30,409 nt of DNA from CAZMLC01 sp964567125 (GTDB taxonomy: Bacteria; Verrucomicrobiota; Kiritimatiellia; RFP12; UBA1067): NCBI GenBank assembly GCA_964567125.1, contig CAZMLC010000026.1, positions 1 to 30,409 on the forward strand, given 5' to 3'. A model generated the notes under the pieces. It ran no database searches. It worked only from the letters and a program-made list of their open reading frames with translations, and was not told the origin of the DNA. Below are positions 15,489 through 24,100 of the stretch, one piece after another (positions within the stretch are counted from its first letter, which is position 1; every line of letters begins with the position of its first letter). The translations under genes were made by a program, and so were the position numbers.

Positions 15489-16049
15489 TCACTGTGCACG
15501 CGGCTTCATCAGGATGCGGATGCGCACAATGCTGTTGGAAATGCTGTTCTCAACATCGCCGATCTGATCGGACGGGAAAGGGATATAGAAGCGTTTGACG
15601 TAGGTCGTATACGGCGGCTCACGCATCGAGGCCTCCAGCGAAAGCACATTGCCCGAGGTCGAGACGCGGACGCTCTTCTCATCGAGTATGCGCGGCAAGG
15701 CGAATGCCAGATCATAACGTCCATTCTGCTCGCGCATATCCGTGGTCTGACTCTCCGGCACATCCGTCCAATGACGATCATCCGAAAGATTGCGCGCAAA
15801 GCGACTGACCTGCGTGTGGAAACGGGTCATCGGCGCGGCAATGAAAATCTGCTGCAGCTGTTCGAGCGTCCCGGCAGGAACCTCTGCGGATTCACCCGAC
15901 GGCAACGCGGCTTGGTCATAAATACCCATGGCGCGCAGCCGGGCAGAAATCGAGCGCGCTTCCCACCAGTACAGTCCGACACCGCTGACCAGGGCGATCA
16001 ATAGAACCCGGTCAAACCACGTCCAGAACTGTCCGAAGCGCCATTTCAT
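15489..16049 (-). CDS. Membrane-anchored protein with Hsp20/alpha-crystallin-like domain
   Basis: The 186-residue protein has one hydrophobic segment near the N-terminus (about 14-28). A linker follows, then a C-terminal region (about 103-183) with the small-heat-shock pattern: RYDLAFALPRILDEKSVRVS, then SGNVLSLEAS, then VKRFYIPFPSDQI, then NSISNSIVRIRILMKP. This matches the order of strands in the Hsp20 alpha-crystallin domain (PG-like loop, GNVLSL, basic-FxIPFP, NSIVRI), although identity is modest. Charges flank the helix evenly, so topology is unclear; a periplasmic chaperone is inferred from context. The start has GAGGAG nearby. A sigma54-type promoter lies at 16079-16095, and the divergent neighbours are a histidine kinase and a sigma54 activator. 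Without a profile search the domain call remains moderate. Confidence 0.75.
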   Translation of the reverse strand: MKWRFGQFWTWFDRVLLIALVSGVGLYWWEARSISARLRAMGIYDQAALPSGESAEVPAGTLEQLQQIFIAAPMTRFHTQVSRFARNLSDDRHWTDVPESQTTDMREQNGRYDLAFALPRILDEKSVRVSTSGNVLSLEASMREPPYTTYVKRFYIPFPSDQIGDVENSISNSIVRIRILMKPRAQ

Positions 16050-16078
16050 GTGCGTTTACTCCTCAAATGGAGAAAAAA

Positions 16079-16095
16079 TAGCACTTCTCATGCCA
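16079..16095 (-). promoter_or_regulatory. Sigma54 promoter for the Hsp20-like gene
   Basis: On the - strand TGGCATGAGAAGTGCTA matches the sigma54 consensus TGGCACGN4TTGCW with two mismatches. The GG (16094-16093) and GC (16082-16081) doublets are separated by exactly 10 bases. Transcription would start near 16069, leaving a leader of about 20 bases containing GAGGAG. Confidence 0.7.
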
Positions 16096-16229
16096 GCCTT
16101 CTTTTCTGGAAACAAACACGCGAATAACATAGGACCGCATCTCATTACCCTGCGGGATGAAGCGAAACAACGTGTTGTCCCGATACAAAAAAAAGACTTC
16201 AGGTGAAACCATTTGACTCACTCGCGTTC

Positions 16230-16254
16230 TTATGACGCACTGATAGCGCCATAA
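16230..16254. promoter_or_regulatory. Imperfect palindrome, candidate enhancer for the NtrC-type regulator
   Basis: TTATGACGC (16230-16238) and GCGCCATAA (16246-16254) form an inverted repeat with 8 of 9 pairs around a 7-base centre. It lies about 173 bp upstream of the predicted leftward start and about 88 bp upstream of the rightward one, within the usual range for sigma54 enhancers. Confidence 0.45.
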
Positions 16255-16302
16255 TGTCACGTCTTTCTTGTTATCCACCCCCATATCTGCTATTTTAAGT
16301 CA

Positions 16303-16319
16303 TCGGCACGTATCTTGCT
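16303..16319 (+). promoter_or_regulatory. Sigma54 promoter for the histidine kinase operon
   Basis: TCGGCACGTATCTTGCT matches the consensus TGGCACGN4TTGCW at every defined position except the leading T of TGG. GG (16305-16306) and GC (16317-16318) are 10 bases apart. Transcription would start near 16330, only about five bases before ATG 16335. Confidence 0.65.
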
Positions 16320-16334
16320 AAAACAGTGTTGAAA

Positions 16335-17708
16335 ATGGATAATCCCGTACTTAGCGAAACCCCTCCGCCGGAGAAGTTGCCTTACTGGCTCCGGCTTGAG
16401 CACATTCTGCTGCTCGTCTTCCTGCTGACCATGTTGCTGGCCGGCGCGGGTCTTCTTTTGCTCAAGGAGGCGCATGAACGCCAGGCGCGCTATGTTGCCA
16501 CAGAGGCGGTGCTTCATCGCGGCATTGCCCTGCTGAACTCCTTTTGCGGACACGATGCCGCGGACCTGACAGCATCGACGCCGGAACGGTGGCGCCAGTT
16601 TTCACGCGCCGCGGACACGGTCTTTGCCGTACGTCCGGACGTGCAGTCGCTCTCCATCACGCGCAACGGCGTCACGGTCTTTCAGCGGCAGGCCCAGGGG
16701 CTCGACGCGCCGGATGCAAAGAAAAAGGCGCCGCTTGAAGATGCCAGCACCGAGCTTTCATTCGGCACAGTCGAGATCGCCGGTAAACCGCAGCCTGTCT
16801 TTCTGATTTCGCGTGCGCTGACCGCTGTCGACGGCGGCAAGGTCGTGGTCGAAGCGACGCTCAAGCGTGAAGCCGTCAGCGAAGAGGAACAGCGCGCGCG
16901 CGAACAGCTCGCATCGCTCTTCTTCTTTTCGCTCACCGTGCTCGGCCTCGCCTTTACCGGCTGCGCCGTTCTCCTGATCCTCGCGATTCTGCGCGATCGC
17001 CACCATGAACAACGCGCACGGCAAGAGGAACATCTCGCCTTCTCCGGCGTGCTGGCCAATGGTATTCTGCACGATTTCCGCAACCCCATGTCCGCGGTAC
17101 GCCTCGATGCACAGATGCTTGAACGCGAAATGAACCGTACGGATGGATTCCGCAAGGAGCGCGTCCAGGAACTCTCGGGCCGCATCGCCCGCACCATGAA
17201 CCGCATGGACAAGATCTTCCACGAATTTCTCTTCCTTGCTAAACCGGCAGACGAGCAGACGGAATCGCTCCATGTGGAGCAGGTCATCCAGGAGTGCGTC
17301 GAGACACTGGCCCCGCGCATCGAACAGGCCGATGTCAGAATCACCATCGACGCGCCGCAGACCTTGCCCGCCGTCAGCGCCTTCCCCTTTGCCATTCGCC
17401 GTGCCGTGCTCAACGTGCTTGTGAATGCCCTTCAATTCGCGCCGAAGGGTTCTGCCGTTGACATCCGCCTGACCGAGACCGGCGATGTTGTGCAGACCGA
17501 TATTCTCGACCGCGGGCCTGGCATTTCGCCGCAGATGCGCAAGCGGATCTTCGATCTGTTTGTCACCACGCGGCCTGAAGGCACAGGCCTCGGGCTCTTC
17601 CTCGCCCGTACAGCCATCCAGCGCTGCAATGGCACCATCGAGGCTTTGGCGCGAGAGGGCGGCGGCACCTGTTTCCGAATCACGCTCAGAAAGGCTGTAG
17701 TATCATGA
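16335..17708 (+). CDS. Sensor histidine kinase
   Basis: The 457-residue kinase has two membrane segments (about 21-44 and 195-219) bracketing a periplasmic sensor of about 150 residues without recognisable motifs. The phospho-acceptor His is H246 in HDFRNP (usually HELRNP). The ATPase domain has the N box with N364 (NVLVNALQFAP), the G1 box DRGPGIS at 392-398 and the G2 box GTGLGLFLA from 416. No HAMP or PAS domain is obvious. It probably senses an envelope signal and phosphorylates the co-encoded NtrC-type regulator, which starts in a four-base overlap (ATGA). GTG 16326 is an alternative start, but the predicted sigma54 start near 16330 favours ATG 16335. The transcript would then be nearly leaderless. 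Confidence 0.93.
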   Translation: MDNPVLSETPPPEKLPYWLRLEHILLLVFLLTMLLAGAGLLLLKEAHERQARYVATEAVLHRGIALLNSFCGHDAADLTASTPERWRQFSRAADTVFAVRPDVQSLSITRNGVTVFQRQAQGLDAPDAKKKAPLEDASTELSFGTVEIAGKPQPVFLISRALTAVDGGKVVVEATLKREAVSEEEQRAREQLASLFFFSLTVLGLAFTGCAVLLILAILRDRHHEQRARQEEHLAFSGVLANGILHDFRNPMSAVRLDAQMLEREMNRTDGFRKERVQELSGRIARTMNRMDKIFHEFLFLAKPADEQTESLHVEQVIQECVETLAPRIEQADVRITIDAPQTLPAVSAFPFAIRRAVLNVLVNALQFAPKGSAVDIRLTETGDVVQTDILDRGPGISPQMRKRIFDLFVTTRPEGTGLGLFLARTAIQRCNGTIEALAREGGGTCFRITLRKAVVS

Positions 17709-19060
17709 AACCCACCATCCTGATTATTGAAGACGATCCTGATAACGCGCGCTCCGTCCATGAAGTCGCGGACGATGCAGGATTTGAGGTGCTGGACGCC
17801 GCAACAGGACTCAGCGGCGTTGAACGCTTTAAAGCGCATCAGCCCGATGTCGTGCTGAGCGATCTGGTCCTACCCGATATTGATGGACTCGATGTGCTGC
17901 GCCGTATCCGCGCCCTCAATACGGAAGTCCCCGTCCTCATCATGACGGCGTATGCCTCGGTGGAATCGGGCGTCCGGGCGATGCGCGAAGGCGCCTATGA
18001 CTACATCACCAAACCGCTTGACCTCGATGACATTCAGTCGAAACTGCGCCGCGCCGCTGAAACCTCGCGCCTGCGCCGTCAGGTCGACCAGCTTTCACAG
18101 ACCGTCAAGGAGCGCTATACATCTACCGCCATCATCGCGGAATCTCCTGCTATGAAGACGGTCATCTCACAGATCGAGGCCCTGGCCGACACCATGGCCA
18201 CGGTCCTGATCACCGGCGAAAGTGGAACCGGCAAGGAACTCGTCGCACGCGCCCTCCATGTCGATTCAAAACGCGCGCAAGGTCCTTTTGTGGCTGTCAA
18301 CTGCGGTGCCTTTGTTGAATCCTTGCTCGAATCCGAACTCTTCGGCCACGAAAAGGGCGCCTTCACCGGAGCAGCCTCGACCCATAAAGGCGCCTTTGAA
18401 CGCGCCGATGGCGGCACGCTTTTCCTCGATGAGATCGGCGATGCCCCGCTCGCCGTGCAAGTCAAGCTGCTGCGCGCGCTGGAGGAGCGTGAAATCCACC
18501 GCGTCGGTGGCCGCGACGTGATCAAAGTCAATGTCCGGCTCGTCTCCGCGACGAACAAGAACCTCGACGCCATGGTCAGCGCAGGAACCTTCCGCGAAGA
18601 TCTGCTCTACCGCCTGAACGTCGTAACCTTGCGCATTCCGCCGCTGCGGAACCGCAAAGAGGATATCCGGACTATGGCCGACCGCTTTATCGCCAAGTCC
18701 GCCAAGGAAAATGAGAAAACGATTGCCGCAGTGCACCCTGATTTTTATGCCACGCTCGAACGTTACGACTGGCCCGGCAATGTGCGCCAGCTCCGCAATA
18801 TCGTGGAGTCGGCCGTACTGCTTTCACCCCATGGCGAGCTCAGTGCACATTCGGTGAACCTGCCGGGCGTGGCGCAGCAGGCAACAGCGGATAAAGCCAT
18901 GAACTTCCCGCCCGACATGACGCTGGAGGCGATTGAGCGCGCGATCCTCGAATCGCGGCTGCAACAGAATCACGGCAATAGGACCGTGACCGCAGACCAG
19001 CTCGGCCTTTCGCGGCGCACGATCCAACGCAAGATCAAGGAGCATAACCTGCCCTACTGA
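17705..19060 (+). CDS. NtrC-family sigma54-dependent response regulator
   Basis: The 451-residue protein has all three domains. The receiver (1-120) contains the acidic pair E9/D10/D11, phospho-acceptor D53, T81 and K103. The AAA+ domain (about 145-375) contains Walker A GESGTGKE at 171-178, the sigma54-contact loop GAFTGA at 218-223 and Walker B LFLDEIGD at 239-246. A Fis-type helix-turn-helix closes the protein (TADQLGLSRRTIQRKIKEHN). It should activate sigma54 promoters when phosphorylated by the kinase encoded just upstream; the genes overlap by four bases. The nearest candidate targets are the two sigma54-like promoters in the divergent region at 16079-16319, which implies autoregulation. 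The gene ends 4 bases from the convergent PotD-like gene. Confidence 0.96.
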   Translation: MKPTILIIEDDPDNARSVHEVADDAGFEVLDAATGLSGVERFKAHQPDVVLSDLVLPDIDGLDVLRRIRALNTEVPVLIMTAYASVESGVRAMREGAYDYITKPLDLDDIQSKLRRAAETSRLRRQVDQLSQTVKERYTSTAIIAESPAMKTVISQIEALADTMATVLITGESGTGKELVARALHVDSKRAQGPFVAVNCGAFVESLLESELFGHEKGAFTGAASTHKGAFERADGGTLFLDEIGDAPLAVQVKLLRALEEREIHRVGGRDVIKVNVRLVSATNKNLDAMVSAGTFREDLLYRLNVVTLRIPPLRNRKEDIRTMADRFIAKSAKENEKTIAAVHPDFYATLERYDWPGNVRQLRNIVESAVLLSPHGELSAHSVNLPGVAQQATADKAMNFPPDMTLEAIERAILESRLQQNHGNRTVTADQLGLSRRTIQRKIKEHNLPY

Positions 19061-19064
19061 GCCG

Positions 19065-20126
19065 CTATTCCTCCGTGGCAGCCAGGACCTGGTCCCACAT
19101 CTTGGTGTAGAGGCGGGTCGCCGCACCCAGATAGCGCATGACTTCGCCGCGCGCCAGATCCTCGCTCGTCGGGAAGATCGTCAGGTTGTTGCGATACTTC
19201 TCGGGCAACTTCTCCGCCACGTGCGTCACGGGAGAATAGAAGCCGGTATAGGCGATATTCTTTGCCGCCCACGCGGAATCATAGATGAAGTTGATGAATT
19301 TGTGCGCCAGCTCAACGTGCCGCGCATTGGTTGGGATCACCATCTCGTCGCAGGAACAGGGATAGCCCTCTTTCGGATACACAAAGGCCACCGCGCTGCT
19401 CTCCTCCTGGACCTGAACGATATCGCCGCTGTAGGCCATGCACAGCAGGAACTCGCCCGAGGCCAACCCGGTCTTGTACGCTTCATTTTCAAAGCGGGCA
19501 ATGCGGCTCTTCCACCGGATCACCACGTCGCGCGCCTGCGCGAGCTCAAGTTCGTTTGAACTGTTGAGACTGTAGCCCAGCGTCTTCAGCGCCGCACCAA
19601 GCGTCATGTGCATATCGCTCAGCATGGTGGAACGGCCTTTGACCCGCGGATCCATGTAACTCTCCCATGAAGCCGCGATCGCGTCGGCCTTGTCCTTGCG
19701 GTAGGCCAACCCGGTATAATTGATCGTATACGGCACGGAATAGACCATCTTCGCATCGTAAATCTTATCCCCGACGCGCTGGTCAAAGTGGGCTGCGACA
19801 TTCGGTAGCAACGCATGATTCAACGGCTGGATCAGCTTGTTGTCCACCAGCATCTGGATGAAATACGTACTCGGGAAGATCACATCGTATGCCGCGCCTC
19901 CAGCAATAATTTTCGAGTACATGCCTTCGTTCGTATCGAACGTATCGACCTTCACCACGCAATTATTTTCTTTTTCAAACGCGGCGATCAATTCTGGGGA
20001 GAGATAATCCGACCAGTTATAAACGTACAGGGCGGTTTTCTTGGAACCGCAGCTGCTGCAGAAGAGCGTGGCGGTTACACAAAAAATTGAAAAAATATGG
20101 AGGGTGAACTTCTTTGACGTTATCAT
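19065..20126 (-). CDS. potD: Spermidine/putrescine-type ABC transporter substrate-binding lipoprotein
   Basis: The 353-residue protein has a lipoprotein leader ending at Cys26 (LFCSSC) and a PotD/PotF-type periplasmic binding fold: LYVYNWSDYLSPELIAAFEK, then VDTFDTNEGMYSKI, then YDVIFPSTYFI. It should bind a polyamine and deliver it to a PotABC permease. The permease and ATPase genes are not in this window, so it is an orphan here, and the exact ligand is uncertain. AAAGG (20136-20132) lies five bases before the start. A promoter embedded in an inverted repeat lies upstream. It ends four bases from the convergent NtrC-type gene. Confidence 0.88.
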   Translation of the reverse strand: MITSKKFTLHIFSIFCVTATLFCSSCGSKKTALYVYNWSDYLSPELIAAFEKENNCVVKVDTFDTNEGMYSKIIAGGAAYDVIFPSTYFIQMLVDNKLIQPLNHALLPNVAAHFDQRVGDKIYDAKMVYSVPYTINYTGLAYRKDKADAIAASWESYMDPRVKGRSTMLSDMHMTLGAALKTLGYSLNSSNELELAQARDVVIRWKSRIARFENEAYKTGLASGEFLLCMAYSGDIVQVQEESSAVAFVYPKEGYPCSCDEMVIPTNARHVELAHKFINFIYDSAWAAKNIAYTGFYSPVTHVAEKLPEKYRNNLTIFPTSEDLARGEVMRYLGAATRLYTKMWDQVLAATEE

Positions 20127-20154
20127 GCAAGCCTTTAATTGGGGTTAAAAATGG

Positions 20155-20203
20155 AAAAATCATATTCCTATTTTCGGAAGTCCGCAACAGGAATATGATT
20201 TTT
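20155..20203 (-). terminator. 15-bp inverted repeat, terminator of the TIM-barrel lipoprotein gene
   Basis: AAAAATCATATTCCT (20155-20169) and AGGAATATGATTTTT (20189-20203) are exact reverse complements with a 19-base loop. It lies 25 bases after the stop at 20228, and the stem ends in a T run on the transcribed strand. The stem is AT-rich, and the same arms carry the -10 of the next gene, so it may also act as an operator. Confidence 0.55.
20159..20187 (-). promoter_or_regulatory. Candidate promoter of the PotD-like gene, inside the inverted repeat
   Basis: On the - strand TTGCGG (20187-20182, 3/6) and TATGAT (20164-20159, 5/6) are 17 bases apart. Transcription would begin near 20152 with a 26-base leader. 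Confidence 0.45.
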
Positions 20204-20227
20204 TCGCGTTTTTTGTCAACGTCGGTC

Positions 20228-21067
20228 TTATGCAAGGCCCTTGGTCTTGAAGAAGTCGATACAGCCCTTGACGTTCTTGTAGGTCTTCGGATCCGCCTCG
20301 GCTTCGACAATGAACCACTGGGTAATATCCGTCTGCGCGAATGCGATCACCTGATCCCAGTTCACGCCCACTTTACCCGCTGGCGGCTGGCCCATGACGC
20401 CATCGCTCGGATAGACTTCCTTCGCATGGATCGTGCGGTAACGTTTCGGGAACTTCTTCATCCACGCGACCGGATCTTCGCCGGCCGTAGCCACATGTCC
20501 CACATCCATCTGCAGAATCACATTCGGATGGGTATTGGCGCAGAAGATCTCCCACTTGCAGACACCATCAAATTTATCCTTAAATTCGTGCTGATGGTTG
20601 TGGTACCCCACGAACATGGCGTTCTTGGCTGCGGTATCGGCCGCCTGGTTGAAGATCTTGGCGAATTCAACCCAGCCCTCTTTCGTCTTGTCGTTCATGC
20701 CCGGAACGATCAGATTCGGATTGCCCAGAATCTGATTCTCCTCCATGGTCTTGCCAATCGCCTCGGGTTTGATGGCGTTCAGACCGATATGCGTGCCGCA
20801 GGCGACCAGGCCGTTATCATCGAGCATCGCGCGCATCTCTTTCGGCGACTTGCCTGCGAGCCCGGCGAATTCAACACCCGCATAGCCCATCTCCTTGACC
20901 TGCTTCAATACAGCCGCAGGATCAGTCTTGAACAACTCGCGGACGGAATAGAGCTGGAGCGCCACGCGAATGTCAGACTTGCTGGCAAACGGACATTTAC
21001 ACCCCGAAACAGCAGCGACCGCTGCGCTCGTCGCAGCGATGGAAAGAAATTGACGACGTGAAAACAT
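20228..21067 (-). CDS. Tat-exported sugar phosphate isomerase/epimerase-like lipoprotein
   Basis: The 279-residue protein starts with a twin-arginine signal (SRRQFLS at 3-9) and a lipobox (AVSGC, Cys23), so it is probably folded in the cytoplasm, exported by Tat and lipid-anchored. The rest is a xylose-isomerase-like TIM barrel: VALQLYSVRELF, GYAGVEF, GYHNHQHEF, QMDVGHV and HAKEV. The likely metal-binding Glu, Asp and His residues typical of the family are present in these segments. Proteins of this type are common in PVC bacteria and are thought to act on sugars in the periplasm, but the substrate is unknown. Three in-frame ATGs occur (21082, 21073, 21067); I chose 21067 because GAGG (21080-21077) is nine bases before it. 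It has its own promoter. Confidence 0.87.
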   Translation of the reverse strand: MFSRRQFLSIAATSAAVAAVSGCKCPFASKSDIRVALQLYSVRELFKTDPAAVLKQVKEMGYAGVEFAGLAGKSPKEMRAMLDDNGLVACGTHIGLNAIKPEAIGKTMEENQILGNPNLIVPGMNDKTKEGWVEFAKIFNQAADTAAKNAMFVGYHNHQHEFKDKFDGVCKWEIFCANTHPNVILQMDVGHVATAGEDPVAWMKKFPKRYRTIHAKEVYPSDGVMGQPPAGKVGVNWDQVIAFAQTDITQWFIVEAEADPKTYKNVKGCIDFFKTKGLA

Positions 21068-21099
21068 AGACATAATCCTCATTTAAATTTGAAAAGGAT

Positions 21100-21128
21100 A
21101 TTATTGAATAAACACTGACTTCCGTCAA
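21100..21128 (-). promoter_or_regulatory. Sigma70-type promoter of the TIM-barrel lipoprotein gene
   Basis: On the - strand TTGACG (21128-21123, 5/6) and AATAAT (21105-21100, 5/6) are separated by 17 bases. Transcription would start near 21093, about 26 bases before ATG 21067. Confidence 0.65.
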
Positions 21129-21140
21129 TGTTAATTCCCT

Positions 21141-24100
21141 TTACCGCAAAATGAGGATCGCGCCTTTCGGCGGAATCACCGTCAACGCCACCTTTTGGAA
21201 GACCGCATCATTAAAAATGGTCGCATGGTTGGACGATGAAACCAGTCCCACTTCCAGCGTCTTGCTCCAGCCATCCAACAGCACAGTCTGGAGGATCTCA
21301 TCGTTTGCATAGATGGTCAGCAGTTGCGTCGGGCGATGATAGGCAAGCCGCATCTTAATGGGCCAGACAAACCGTGCGGCAGACGCGGCATTGGTGGTCA
21401 TTCCGCCCGCCGTCGAACGCACCTGCACAACCGGCGCGGTCGGAGGAAAACAAATGAGCGCAACCGTCCGCGCGTCCGCGGCACTCGATTCGCGCACCAT
21501 GAGCCCGGCCTTGCTATATTGGTTCAGCGTCTGCATCGCGGCGATCTCCGCTGTAAAATCAAAATCATCGCCGATTGTCTGATAGACATACTGGCACGCA
21601 TCCGCAGCATTCCACACATCGCCGCCGACGCCGCCGATCTTGAAGGCCGTCCGCTCAAGGTTCACAGCCACGGAGCCGATACGATTGTTGGTGCTGAGCG
21701 AAACAACCGACCACGCGCCCGGCACATCCGCCAGCCGCGCTGCCGATTGCGCTAACGAACAGGTCGTCAGCGGGATCTGCCGGCTCTGCGGAATAAAGTC
21801 GTAATCCGCCATGCCATCATGCTTGTATTTGATCTGCAGGTTCGCGCCGCCTCCGCCTTGGAAATAGGAGACGTACACCGCATTGGTGCTGCCGGCCTCC
21901 ATATAGAACTGCGGGCTGTATTTAAACTCGTTATTCGAATAGCCGGTCTGACTCAGCACCTTCTGCCCATTGACGAAGATGTTGAAGCCGTCGTCCCCGC
22001 GCGCCTGCAGCGTATAATACCCGCTCACAGGCGGTACGATCCAGCCGGACATGGTCACCGAGAAGTTGGTCCCGCCATTGACGAACCCAGCAGGTAAAAG
22101 TCCCGCTGCGTCGTTATTCAGAAAACGCCCGATATGATCGACGCGGGCAAATTGCGGCGGTACATCGTGAATGAGCTGGAACGTGGTATTGGTCATGTAT
22201 TCGAAATAGAGTCCCGGTGACGTTTGCGTCGGAACCGCGCTTTCTGCGCGCGGCGCCAACACGCTATTCGGATAGGATGAGACCAGCGGCGCAATTTCGG
22301 CCAGCGGCTCGCTGTTGCCCTCAACCGGATAGCGCGCCGCTAAACAATAGTAGGTCAAAGCGTAATCCGGCTCAACATACCCCGCATCCAGGAACGTTCC
22401 GTTCATAGCGGTCTCCGCACTGATCTGCCCCACGGTTACAAAACTGGAAGTCGTATAATTCGCGCGCATTACATCAAACTGAACAACACCATTTCCGCGC
22501 ACGCTGGCCCAGGCATCCTGCGTCTGCGCCGTAAGCCCAGTGACCGCCTGCTGATAGTCGGACGTTCCCATGATGTTGCACAAGGTCAGCACATTTCCTT
22601 CCGCTGTCCGCGACACCGTCATGCTCCCGGTAAACGCAGACAGCAGCGCGACGTTATCAAAATCAACCGTGCTGATCTGCGCATCGTCGTGCGATGTCAC
22701 GGCGAATCCGACGTAGTTGGTTTCACCCAGCGCGATGTCGGTCCGCTGCTCGAACAGCTTCCATGGGCCACTCTCCGTCATGCGCGCATAGCTACGCACC
22801 GTCGCCCCTTCGCGCGTCAGCCGCAACCAGAGATACTGTCCATCAGGAACCTTCGGAAAGTCCGGCAGATTCATACCTTGCGATGTCGTATTAGCCGATG
22901 CACCGCCAGCGAACTGTCGACGCTGGTTGACCAACCAACGCCCCGTCGTGTCGGTCTGGCCCGCCGGGGTCTGGAACGTCCCAAAATAGACATCCGTATT
23001 GCTCAAGCTCTTGCGGACCATCAACCCGGCCTTACGCCAGTTGTGCGTCCCACGTTGCGCGACCACGCGCGCGCTGAAATCAAAATTGCCGGCAAGCGGC
23101 TGATAGACAAAACGCATGTGATCCGCATTGGCCCAGATGTCAGAGCCGCTGCCTGCCACACTGAAGACCTTGTTGCTGAGGGTATAACTCGCGCCACCGT
23201 TCAGTTTCAGCGTCCCCATCCCCGTATTGATCCAGGGCGCGGGAATAGTCTGGGCCGTTGGATCCGCGACGATCTCAAGTCCCCCGCCCGTCTGGCTCAT
23301 CCACCGGAAGGTACAGCGCGGTCCGCGCAACGTCGTAGCCAGATGCTGGTACTCGATTTGCACCGTATACGAACGACCGGCCTCCAGCCACTGCGGCACG
23401 GAGGCCACAGAACCCACGGCCGAATGGTCAATCCCGCTGAAATTTTCAACCGCGTAATTCTGCGCAATAATCAGCGTATTCGTCAGCCACAACCGCGCAG
23501 TATACCCATTGTCCAGCACAAAGGAGTAAAAGTCCGACCGCTGCGGAATCACGTTCATGAAATACTGCGCTTTAAAGGAGTTCGACTGGATGTTGCTCAG
23601 CGTCTGCCAGCTGTTGCTCACCGCAGACTGGAACAGCTCTGCAACCGGGAAGAAGTTGGTGGCGGGCGAGTAGTAGCGCGCATAAACGCCCTTCGCACTC
23701 GCGTCTGCCGGAACAAATGCGTTGCTTTCTGAAAAGGGCATGCGCACCGTCGCGCCCGTGCCGATCAAGGTGTTGCTGCCGCCTGCAACCGCATAGACGC
23801 GGTAACAATAGGGATTCCCCTTGCCGATCGTGGTGTCCACATAGACGTTGCTCGTCACACCGGTCACGAGATCCGCGAACGTCCCCGTGCGCGCCGTTGA
23901 CCGCTGGACCGTATAGGTCACTGCCTGCGTCGGGAACCCGGGCAAGTCGCCCACCCACCGTACCTCCATCTGATTCTTGCTGCTGATAGGCCGGGCCTGC
24001 ACGCTTTCGCGGATTACCACCGACCGGAACGCATTGGAAATCACCGGTGCCGTCGAATTGTTACTGCCGCTGTTGCGCGAAACAACAGCCCCCAGGTTGA

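Noticed and set aside
16063..16284. 73-residue - strand frame before the Hsp20-like gene
   Set aside because: It has no ribosome binding site and overlaps the sigma54 promoter and palindrome, which explain the region better.
16268..16296. Sigma70-like promoter TTGTTA-17-TATTTT before the kinase
   Set aside because: Both hexamers match only 4/6, while a much better sigma54 site lies closer to the gene.
22689..23732. 347-residue + frame antisense to the PA14 gene
   Set aside because: Rich in Arg, His and Pro with no recognisable motif; the opposite strand encodes clear domains.
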